DNA from: an uncultured Pseudomonadota bacterium
GTDB lineage: Bacteria > Myxococcota_A > UBA796 > CAJQPC01
DNA: 7,167 nucleotides
NCBI GenBank assembly: GCA_937915955.1
Contig: CALGIB010000734.1
Coordinates: 1 to 7,167 of the forward strand
Direction of reading: 5' to 3'
The notes below the pieces were generated by a model. The model was not told the origin of the DNA. It made no database searches and worked only from the letters and a program-made list of their open reading frames with translations. Below, one piece after another: positions 1 through 5,024 of the stretch (the stretch's first letter is position 1; each line of letters begins with the position of its first letter). The position numbers and the translations under genes were made by a program.

Positions 1-322
1 GCGCGCGCGTGCGCTTCACGCCGATCGCCTTGTCCATCAGGAAGACGCCGATCCAGGGGATCGCCAGCGCGACCAGCGCGAAGTCGACGCCGGAGAACGC
101 GACGCTGGCGGCGTAGATCCCGGCTCCCACGAAGGCGCCGGCCAGGTTGGCGGCGAAGCCCAGGGGATAGTTCACGCCCCGGGTGAACTGACCCAGGTGG
201 TCCTCGACGACCTGCCGAAGCTGGCCGTAGCAGTTCATGCAGAGGGTGCCGGACTCCACGACCTCACGGGGTTCGTCTTCGTGGATCAGGCGTTGGCACT
301 GGACGCAGTTCAGGTCGGGCAT
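1..322 (-). CDS. Zinc-ribbon membrane protein, partial (3' end beyond window)
   Basis: I translated this from the reverse strand. It starts at ATG 322-320 and is still open after 107 codons at the window edge. The N-terminus has two CxxC pairs, C6-x2-C9 and C28-x2-C31, spaced as in a small zinc ribbon that would bind one zinc. A short amphipathic stretch follows, then two hydrophobic segments at about residues 56-77 and 79-96, and a basic tail (DKAIGVKRTRA) that by the positive-inside rule is probably cytoplasmic. Small proteins with a zinc ribbon plus membrane helices are common and mostly of unknown role, so I give no function. It diverges from the acetyltransferase gene with only 23 bp between the two start codons, and no strong Shine-Dalgarno is visible. 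I am sure that the frame is coding and that the cysteines are real, but not of the role. Confidence 0.7.
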   Translation of the reverse strand, partial: MPDLNCVQCQRLIHEDEPREVVESGTLCMNCYGQLRQVVEDHLGQFTRGVNYPLGFAANLAGAFVGAGIYAASVAFSGVDFALVALAIPWIGVFLMDKAIGVKRTRA

Positions 323-345
323 GCGCGCCTGCTATCAGGATTTGT
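323..345. promoter_or_regulatory. 23-bp divergent intergenic region
   Basis: Only 23 bp separate the start codons of the zinc-ribbon gene and the GNAT gene. A weak AGGA (337-340) serves the GNAT start. There is no room for two separate promoters, so at least one must lie inside the opposite coding region. I could not place convincing -35/-10 boxes. Confidence 0.4.
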
Positions 346-780
346 ATGCACTTCCAGCTCCGAGCTGCGGTCGAGTCCGACTGGGATCGCTGCTGGCCCC
401 TCCAGCGCGAGGCCTTCCGCGACCTGGTCACCCGCACCTACGGGGGCTGGACGTCCGCGCAGGCCGCCAAGGTGCGTGGCGCCTGGAGCCCCGAGCTGAC
501 ACGGCTGATCGAGGTCGAGGGCCGGCTGGCCGGCTGGATCAAGGTCGAGCACCGGGTCGAGCACGACTGGCTGGACGTGATCGTCGTGGACCCCTCGATG
601 CAGGGTCGAGGCCTGGGCGCGGCCGTGCTGCGCCGGCTGATCGCCGAGGCTGAAGCGCGCGGCGTGGCCCTTCATCTGTCGGTCTACCGGACCAACCCGG
701 CGCGGCAGCTCTACCGGCGGCTGGGTTTTGTCGAGTCCCCCCGGGACGAGCTGCGGCTGCTCATGGTGTACGAGGGCTGA
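346..780 (+). CDS. GNAT-family N-acetyltransferase
   Basis: This 144-residue protein has the usual length of a single-domain GNAT enzyme, which transfers an acetyl group from acetyl-CoA to an amine. The start of the fold is seen in FQLRAAVESDWDRCWPLQ (strand 1, helix 1). Motif A is clear: a beta strand (LDVIVVDPSM) followed by the acetyl-CoA pyrophosphate-binding loop Q86-G-R-G-L-G91 and its helix. Motif B is N117-PARQLY123-RRLGF, where the tyrosine is at the position that acts as general acid in many GNATs. The substrate cannot be predicted, because family members modify antibiotics, polyamines, ribosomal proteins and many small molecules. The ATG at 346 has a weak AGGA at 337-340, and no other in-frame start lies close upstream. 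It is divergent from the zinc-ribbon gene, so their promoters must overlap each other or the coding regions. Confidence 0.9.
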   Translation: MHFQLRAAVESDWDRCWPLQREAFRDLVTRTYGGWTSAQAAKVRGAWSPELTRLIEVEGRLAGWIKVEHRVEHDWLDVIVVDPSMQGRGLGAAVLRRLIAEAEARGVALHLSVYRTNPARQLYRRLGFVESPRDELRLLMVYEG

Positions 781-936
781 GGGTCCGGGGGCGGGCCGCC
801 AGAGGCCGGTCCCCGTGAGGCGCCACCCTGCTGCTGCGGCCGTGCCTGGGGACAGCCAGATCGCCGTGCTTCGAGGTGCTCGTGTCTGGCTCGGCGAGGT
901 GGGGCCTACCCGATCGAGGGGCTGCTCCTGGGGTCA

Positions 937-2553
937 TCAAAAGCCCGGTAGCTCGTCCACCAGGCCCACCCGCAGCGCCTGCTCCCGGCAGCCGCCCCGC
1001 AGCGCCGCAGGGCCGCCGATCGCACACACCGTCCAGAGCTGCGCCTGCTGCTCCGGGCTACAGGAGAGCTCCGATAACAGCGCGAGATCGTTCAGCTCGA
1101 GCGCAGCGGAGGCCGGGCACTCCGGCCAGCGACCGGCCTGCTCGGCCAACAGCGCCGTGAGCTGCTCGTCCCGGCTCGCCGAGGCCGCCCCGATGGCCCA
1201 GATCAGCATGTCGTCCGGCCCGGAGAGCGCCACCTCGCCGTAGCGCTCGACCGCTTCGGCCTGCAGCGCAGCGTCCCCCGAGGAGGCCGCCAGCAGCAGG
1301 GATCCCCGAGCCTCGAGGAAGCTCGCGTCGGGCCGTCCATCGGCCGCCTCGAGCACGACCGCCAGGGCCAGGGGGCCGGTGCGAGCCGCGCGGTCCGTGG
1401 TGATCAGCCAGGCTTGTTCGCCCAGGCCTAGGGCCTGGAGGCGCCCGATCTCCTCGGTTATGTGGCCTATTTCAGCAACGATCTCAACTTGTTGAAGGCT
1501 ATCTGTGTAGCGGGGATCCAGCCCCTGGAGCACCTCCGCGATCGGCTCGCCCTTCAGCTGCTGCAGCCGGGCGCGGTCTCGGAGCACGTAGATCGCCGCG
1601 CTGTCGGAGACCATGGAGAAGCGCCCGAGCTTCTCCGAGGCCAGCTCCAGATCCTGAGCCCGCAGGGCCTCACGGCCGGCGACCAGCCAGGCCACCTGGT
1701 CCATCTTCTCGGCCTGGGCCAGCAGCGCCGCCCGCTCCCCGCGGGGCGCCACCCGAGCGGCCAGGCCATAGCTGCCGCCCTCGATCGCCGCCTGCATGTA
1801 GGTGTCGGCCAGGGCGTCGGGGTCCAGCTGCCTGAGGCTGTCCTGGAAGAGCAGGTGGCTGAGATCGTTGCTATCTCTCAGAGACATCGCGAAGTCCAGC
1901 GCCAGCTGCGGGTCCCCGCTGGCCAGGAAGGGGACCAGCCTCCGGGCCTGCGGATCCAGGGGGTCGACGCGCAGCGCCGCCGCCAGCATGCTCCAGGCCG
2001 CCTCGTCCCCCTGGGCCAGCGCGACGCCAGCCAGCACCTCGCCCAGGGACAGCTCCTCCTCCAGCCCGTACAGCACGGTCCGGCGCTCGACCTGCCCCTT
2101 CTCGAGCAGGATCTCCACCGGCGGGGCCTGGAAGGGGTGGTCCACCGGCCGGCCCAGCACGATCCAGCTGCTCGCGCCCAGCAGCACGTCCGGCGGCGCC
2201 TCGCCCCCCCCGTACTGCAGGGTGGCCAGGCTGATCTGGGCGCGCCCGCCGGGATTCCACACGATCAGCGCGGCCTCCTCGGGGCTCAGCGTGCGCTCCT
2301 CGACCAACACCCGGCCGACCCGGGCCGAGGCTGGCAGCTCCGCGGACAGGGGCCCCAGCGGGTAGCCGGTCCGCGGCGGGACCCGGGTCTCGCGCTCGCC
2401 GATGCGCACGACCAGGTCCTGGCTGTAGCCGTTGTAGACGTAGAGCTCGGCGGGCTGGCTGGTCTGCCAGAACCACAGGCCGAGCAGCGCGGCGGGGACC
2501 AGCGCCAGCACCCACCAGTGGCCCTGCGCCGGAGGCTTGTCCTGGCCCAGCAC
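937..2553 (-). CDS. Membrane-anchored protein with helical (TPR-like) repeats, unknown function
   Basis: This is a 538-residue protein from GTG 2553-2551 to TGA at 939-937. Residues 13-29 (WWVLALVPAALLGLWFW) form one transmembrane helix after a short N-terminus, so the rest is probably periplasmic. Residues about 35-160 look beta-rich (AELYVYNGYSQDLVVRIG and similar). From about 165 to the end it is strongly helical, with Ala/Leu-rich helix pairs resembling degenerate TPR or SEL1-like repeats, though I can place no consensus repeat. I recognise no catalytic motif. A scaffold or envelope assembly role is possible, but that is inference. The GTG is preceded by GAGGG 7 nt upstream. It also directly follows the in-frame TGA of a 23-codon ORF, so the true N-terminus is uncertain. 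Codon use shifts to A/T-ending codons around 1458-1507. It faces the GNAT gene across 156 bp with no convincing terminator. Confidence 0.75.
   Translation of the reverse strand: MLGQDKPPAQGHWWVLALVPAALLGLWFWQTSQPAELYVYNGYSQDLVVRIGERETRVPPRTGYPLGPLSAELPASARVGRVLVEERTLSPEEAALIVWNPGGRAQISLATLQYGGGEAPPDVLLGASSWIVLGRPVDHPFQAPPVEILLEKGQVERRTVLYGLEEELSLGEVLAGVALAQGDEAAWSMLAAALRVDPLDPQARRLVPFLASGDPQLALDFAMSLRDSNDLSHLLFQDSLRQLDPDALADTYMQAAIEGGSYGLAARVAPRGERAALLAQAEKMDQVAWLVAGREALRAQDLELASEKLGRFSMVSDSAAIYVLRDRARLQQLKGEPIAEVLQGLDPRYTDSLQQVEIVAEIGHITEEIGRLQALGLGEQAWLITTDRAARTGPLALAVVLEAADGRPDASFLEARGSLLLAASSGDAALQAEAVERYGEVALSGPDDMLIWAIGAASASRDEQLTALLAEQAGRWPECPASAALELNDLALLSELSCSPEQQAQLWTVCAIGGPAALRGGCREQALRVGLVDELPGF
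1084..1092 (+). repeat. GAGATCGTT motif, copy 1
   Basis: Exact copy inside the helical-repeat gene, on the antisense strand (gene reads AAC GAT CTC, N-D-L). A rare TTA leucine codon lies close by. Confidence 0.55.
1477..1485 (-). repeat. GAGATCGTT motif, copy 2
   Basis: Exact copy, sense to the helical-repeat gene (GAG ATC GTT, E-I-V), extended as TTGAGATCGTTGCTGA. It lies in an AT-rich dip: I count 21 G/C in the 50 bases 1458-1507. Codons there include ACA, GTT, GCT and two ATA. Confidence 0.6.
1861..1869 (+). repeat. GAGATCGTT motif, copy 3
   Basis: Exact copy, antisense to the helical-repeat gene, extended as GCTGAGATCGTTGCT (1858-1872). The following bases to 1885 are AT-rich for this window and include the rare AGA codon. 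Confidence 0.6.
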
Positions 2554-2625
2554 TCAGCGGCCCTCGAGCGCGGGCGCGCGGCGTCGGGGCGGGGTCTCGT
2601 CGATGCGGAGCTGGACGTCGGTCAT
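2554..2625 (-). CDS. 23-codon ORF abutting the helical-repeat gene: leader peptide or severed N-terminus
   Basis: It starts at ATG 2625-2623, encodes MTDVQLRIDETPPRRRAPA then LEGR, and ends with TGA at 2556-2554. It has a better ribosome site (GAGGA, 5 nt before the ATG) than the gene that follows. The TGA is in the same frame as, and immediately before, the GTG of the 538-residue protein. Its Arg-rich C-terminal half would sit just before the transmembrane helix of that protein, as the positive-inside rule predicts for one longer protein. So it may be a translationally coupled leader, or the true N-terminus cut off by a nonsense change (for example CGA to TGA) or a sequencing error. TGA ends several other genes here, so recoding is unlikely. 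Confidence 0.4.
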   Translation of the reverse strand: MTDVQLRIDETPPRRRAPALEGR

Positions 2626-2669
2626 GGGGTCCTCGACAGCAGGCCGAGGCCTATCCCGTCCGCACCTCG

Positions 2670-2683
2670 GGCAGGATCCTGCC
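2670..2683. promoter_or_regulatory. 14-bp perfect palindrome, candidate operator
   Basis: GGCAGGATCCTGCC is identical to its reverse complement. It lies in the 129-bp region between the divergent 23-codon ORF/helical-repeat gene and the GrpE gene. It has the form of a site for a dimeric regulator. As a loopless palindrome it is less likely to be an RNA hairpin. No regulator is known. Confidence 0.4.
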
Positions 2684-2701
2684 GGGGAGCTGGCCCGCCC
2701 G

Positions 2702-2717
2702 GCTCGGGCGCTCGGGC
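2702..2717. repeat. Tandem 8-bp repeat GCTCGGGC x2
   Basis: Two adjacent perfect copies of GCTCGGGC lie in the divergent region, about 20 bp from the 14-bp palindrome and upstream of the GrpE gene. It may be part of a regulatory site or chance in GC-rich DNA. Confidence 0.35.
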
Positions 2718-2742
2718 GCGGACATCGCTCCTCTGAAGTGAC

Positions 2743-2748
2743 TATAGA
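2743..2748 (+). promoter_or_regulatory. Candidate -10 box (TATAGA) for the GrpE gene
   Basis: TATAGA is the most AT-rich hexamer in this region and ends 6 nt before the GTG start at 2755. A transcript starting at the usual distance would begin at or next to the GTG, so the mRNA may be leaderless. No good Shine-Dalgarno precedes the GTG and no clear -35 is seen. Confidence 0.35.
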
Positions 2749-2754
2749 GCCGGC

Positions 2755-3366
2755 GTGGAGTGGGCCCTCACCATCATCGCCTCCATCGTGGCCGCCGCCG
2801 CGGGCGGCTTCGCGTTCACGCTCACCCAGAAGCGCGAGGAGCTCTCGGGCCTGCTGGGTGACGCCAGGCGCCGGGCCAAGGCGCTCGAGGACAAGGTGCG
2901 CGAGGCGGCTCAGGACCGGGACAGCACCGTCCGTCGGGTCCGCGAGCAGGCCTCGGAGGCCACCCGCTTCGCCCACGAGCCGATGGCCAAGGACCTGCTC
3001 GAGGTGCTGGACAACTTCGAGCGCGCACTGGACGGGCTGGACGGACAGGACTCCGCTGCGGTGGAGCAGGGGGTGCGCTTGACCCACGGGCAGCTGCTCA
3101 GCGTGCTGAAGCGCCACGGCATCGAGCGCGTCAGCTCCCTCGGCCAGCCCTTCGACCCCACGCTGCACGAGGCCGTCGGCACCCAGGGCAGCCTGGAGAT
3201 GGATGAGCACCACGTGCTCAAGGAGTGGGTCGTCGCCTACCGACTGCACGGGCGCCTGCTGCGACCGGCCAAGGTGGTGCTGGCCGTGCCGCCGCCCGAG
3301 ATCGACGAGGCCGAGGTGGCCGACGAGCCGACCGAAGAGGCCCCGGCGCTGGCCTCCGAGGAGTAG
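2755..3366 (+). CDS. grpE: GrpE-family nucleotide exchange factor with N-terminal membrane anchor
   Basis: This 203-residue protein carries a clear GrpE core. GrpE dimers release ADP from DnaK (Hsp70) and so drive its chaperone cycle. Visible family signatures are KDLLEVLDNFERAL (79-92, end of the long helix), GVRLTHGQLLSVLKRHGIE (106-124), FDPTLHEAV (133-141), and the beta-domain end VVAYRLHGRLLRPAKVVLAV (159-178), matching the usual GY-x4-GR-LRPA-V pattern. Residues 4-23 (ALTIIASIVAAAAGGFAFTL) form a transmembrane helix followed by TQKREE, suggesting the domain faces the cytoplasm. A charged helix (26-75) replaces the usual region with the DxxNYRKR-type motif. The C-terminal tail (182-203) is acidic. 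Typical GrpE is soluble. The GTG at 2755 is the first in-frame start after the stop at 2734-2736, and later starts would cut into the anchor. No dnaK or dnaJ lies in the window, so this could be a specialised paralogue rather than the housekeeping GrpE. Confidence 0.85.
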   Translation: MEWALTIIASIVAAAAGGFAFTLTQKREELSGLLGDARRRAKALEDKVREAAQDRDSTVRRVREQASEATRFAHEPMAKDLLEVLDNFERALDGLDGQDSAAVEQGVRLTHGQLLSVLKRHGIERVSSLGQPFDPTLHEAVGTQGSLEMDEHHVLKEWVVAYRLHGRLLRPAKVVLAVPPPEIDEAEVADEPTEEAPALASEE

Positions 3367-3378
3367 CTTCCCTCGGGG
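3354..3378. terminator. Hairpin across the grpE / C2-like convergent junction
   Basis: CCGAGG (3356-3361) and CCTCGG (3371-3376) pair perfectly across a 9-nt loop that holds the grpE stop codon. A T-G and a C-G pair extend the stem. It fills the 12-bp gap between the two convergent genes and could act on both strands. No U-tract follows on either side, so intrinsic termination is unproven. Confidence 0.4.
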
Positions 3379-3951
3379 CTACCAGACCTCGACGCGCACG
3401 AAGAGCAGCTGGAACTCGGTCTGATCACCGACCCAGATCGAGTGGATCTGGGCCTCCTCGCGGGCCTGCACCAGGTCGGCCTTGTTGAGCACGGCGACGC
3501 CGATGCTGTCGTCCTCGATCCAGTCCCGGTCGGACATGTGGATGCGCAGGCGCGTGTCGTCGGTCAAGGGCACGTTGTCCCAGGTCTCCAGGTCCTCGAA
3601 GTCCACGCTGAAGGCGTTGCGGTCCTCGGGGTCGAAGTCCTTGGCCCAGCCGTAGTCCTCGCCCACGTTCAGCTCGCCCCAGCCCGTGGGGTCGGGCGCG
3701 GTGAGGAAGTCGTTGAACTGCGCCAGTACCTCGCCGACCTGGTTGGGCAGGGGCACGCCCTCGGCCGCCAGCGTGGCCAGCGCCGTGAAGACCTCGGCCG
3801 GGATGTCGAAGCCGTCCCAGCTCTTGGTGGTCTCCTCGCCGGGCAGCGGCGCCAGGCCCGGGCCGATGTAGGCGCCGGTGACGGCGACGTCGACGCGATC
3901 GACGTCCCGATCGGGGAAGGAGAGGCAGGCCAGGGAGGTGATGAGCAGCAT
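3379..3951 (-). CDS. Asp-rich C2-like putative lipoprotein
   Basis: This 190-residue protein starts at ATG 3951-3949 and ends at TAG 3381-3379. The N-terminus MLLITSLAC-9 resembles a very short lipoprotein signal with Cys9 as the lipidated residue. The lipobox is imperfect (Ser at -3), and there is no basic n-region. The body is acidic. Residues 20-50 (VDVAVTGAYIGPG ... KSWDGFD) and 115-163 (FSVDFEDLETWDN, LRIHMSDRDWIEDDSIG) follow the pattern of a C2 beta-sandwich, with clustered Asp at 141, 143, 147 and 148 that could bind calcium. The similarity is weak and I would not name a ligand. It is convergent with the GrpE gene (12 bp gap) and divergent from the GH18-like lipoprotein gene (53 bp). 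No Shine-Dalgarno is evident, and I see no better in-frame start upstream. Confidence 0.65.
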   Translation of the reverse strand: MLLITSLACLSFPDRDVDRVDVAVTGAYIGPGLAPLPGEETTKSWDGFDIPAEVFTALATLAAEGVPLPNQVGEVLAQFNDFLTAPDPTGWGELNVGEDYGWAKDFDPEDRNAFSVDFEDLETWDNVPLTDDTRLRIHMSDRDWIEDDSIGVAVLNKADLVQAREEAQIHSIWVGDQTEFQLLFVRVEVW

Positions 3952-4004
3952 GTGCCGAGTGTATCCATGGAACCTGCACGCCCGCGCGCAGGTCCGGGTG
4001 CAAC

Positions 4005-4994
4005 ATGCTCCCTATGCTGATGCTCCTGGTCGCCTGCACCCCCGAGGCCAGCCCAGCCCCCTCTCCTGTTGTGGTGGCCGGGGGGACGGACGCGATGTGG
4101 ATGCGTCGGCACTGGATTCACGGTGGACTCCCTGCGGCCGCGCCCGCTGCGCTCGCGGAGCTCACCCGGACACGGGGCGTGGACACGATCTTCCCCTCCC
4201 TGGGGCCCATGGACGCCGATGGCTGGCCCGGGTGGAGGGACGAGGGATCGGTGCGTCGCTACGACCCTCAGGTCGCCGGAGCCTTCTTCACCGAGATGAA
4301 AGCCCAGCGCCCCGACCTGCAGATCCTGCCCTGGACCGGCGGCGTCATCGACCGGGACGTGCGCCTCGAGGACCCCGTCCAGAGGGCAGCGTTTGCTTCC
4401 CATATAGCTGAGATCGTTGCGCTCGGTGCCGACGGCGTGCAGCTCAACGTGGAGACGATTCCCGAGGAGCGCCGGGCCTTCCTGGACCTGCTGCGCGAGA
4501 CCCGAGCGGCCATCGGGCCCGAGGCCACGCTGTCGGTGGCGGCCTACCCGCCCAGGACCTCGCTGCACCCCTTCGAGGACGTGCACTGGAGCCTGGAGTT
4601 CCTGGCTGAAGTTTGCGGAATCAGCAATGATCTCAGTGTGATGGGCTACGACACCTCCTTGAGGAGTCGAGCGCTGTACCGAGGCCTGGTCGAGGACTGG
4701 ACACGCGAGCTGGCCGCGGCGCTGAAGCCCCCGGCCGAGGGAGGCTGCACATGGCGCATGGGGGTGCCGGCCTACTCTGATGACGAGCCCTGGCACGACC
4801 CGGCCGTGGAGACCGTGGACGAATCGATCCGAGGCATACAGGCCGGGCTCGGGCCCGAGGCGCCCCCGAACTTCCGCGGCCTCGCCCTGTACGCCAGCTG
4901 GACCACCTCCGAGGACGAGTGGGCCGACGTCGATCGGCTCTGGCACCAGCGCGAGCCCGTCGGCGGCGTGTCGCCGGACTTCCTCGAGGACTGA
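4005..4994 (+). CDS. GH18-like TIM-barrel lipoprotein (glycosidase-like or carbohydrate-binding)
   Basis: This 329-residue protein has a strong lipobox, LVAC-11, at the end of a very short uncharged signal (MLPMLMLLVA). A Pro/Ser/Ala linker follows, so it is probably a membrane-anchored lipoprotein. The rest reads like a GH18-type barrel. There are alternating strands (GVDTIFPSL, LQILPW, TLSVAAYP, DLSVMGYD, GLALYASW), and residues 141-150 (GADGVQLNVE) stand at the family's strand-4 active site, DG-x-D-x-D-x-E. Here the glutamate (E150) and first Asp (D143) are kept, but the two inner acids are Q146 and N148. GYD near residue 217 fits the strand-6 Tyr-Asp motif, and YASW near 303 fits the last strand. 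GH18 enzymes cleave chitin or peptidoglycan-type N-acetylglucosaminides. The changed acids leave activity open, and a binding protein is possible. ATGs at 4014 and 4020 are alternative starts. Codons turn AT-rich near 4395-4420 and 4610-4640. Confidence 0.7.
   Translation: MLPMLMLLVACTPEASPAPSPVVVAGGTDAMWMRRHWIHGGLPAAAPAALAELTRTRGVDTIFPSLGPMDADGWPGWRDEGSVRRYDPQVAGAFFTEMKAQRPDLQILPWTGGVIDRDVRLEDPVQRAAFASHIAEIVALGADGVQLNVETIPEERRAFLDLLRETRAAIGPEATLSVAAYPPRTSLHPFEDVHWSLEFLAEVCGISNDLSVMGYDTSLRSRALYRGLVEDWTRELAAALKPPAEGGCTWRMGVPAYSDDEPWHDPAVETVDESIRGIQAGLGPEAPPNFRGLALYASWTTSEDEWADVDRLWHQREPVGGVSPDFLED
4410..4418 (+). repeat. GAGATCGTT motif, copy 4
   Basis: Exact copy, sense to the GH18-like gene (E-I-V), extended as GCTGAGATCGTTGC (4407-4420). 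It lies just before the active-site strand, in an AT-rich dip (14 G/C of the 30 bases 4391-4420) with an ATA codon. Confidence 0.6.
4626..4634 (-). repeat. GAGATCGTT motif, variant copy 5 (GAGATCATT)
   Basis: One mismatch to the core, but the flanks match: CTGAGATCATTGCTGA. It is antisense to the GH18-like gene (AGC AAT GAT CTC AGT) and lies in an AT-rich dip (14 G/C of the 30 bases 4611-4640). Confidence 0.5.
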
Positions 4995-4995
4995 C

Positions 4996-5024
4996 CCTGC
5001 CTCCGGGCTCAGGCCCCGGGCAGG
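4996..5024. terminator. Hairpin across the GH18-like / GHKL-like convergent junction
   Basis: CCTGCC (4996-5001) and GGCAGG (5019-5024) pair perfectly, with a further T-G and three G-C pairs possible after a two-base bulge. The structure overlaps the last codons of the minus-strand gene and starts 2 nt after the GH18-like stop. As at the other convergent junction there is no U-tract. Confidence 0.4.

Noticed and set aside
781..936. Possible terminator or small gene between the GNAT and helical-repeat genes
   Set aside because: Only weak or long-loop pairings such as GTCCCC/GGGGAC are visible, with no U-tract and no supported small ORF.
2554..2556. TGA as a recoded amino acid codon (selenocysteine or alternative code)
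   Set aside because: TGA acts as a normal stop in several genes here, including the ATGA overlap at 7093-7096, and no selenocysteine-type structure or redox context is apparent.
1462..2736. 424-codon plus-strand open frame opposite the helical-repeat gene
   Set aside because: Its translation is low-complexity (Gln/His/Arg/Gly-rich) and shows no domain. The minus strand has a transmembrane helix and coherent helical structure.
2626..3249. Upstream extension of the 23-codon minus ORF across the GrpE gene
   Set aside because: It is antisense to a clear GrpE gene. Only the part from ATG 2625 with its own ribosome site is plausible.
3300..3308. GAGATCG at 3299-3305 (and GAGATCGCC near 6961) as further copies of the GAGATCGTT motif
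   Set aside because: Only GAGATCG matches, the flanks are GC-rich, and the extended consensus is absent.
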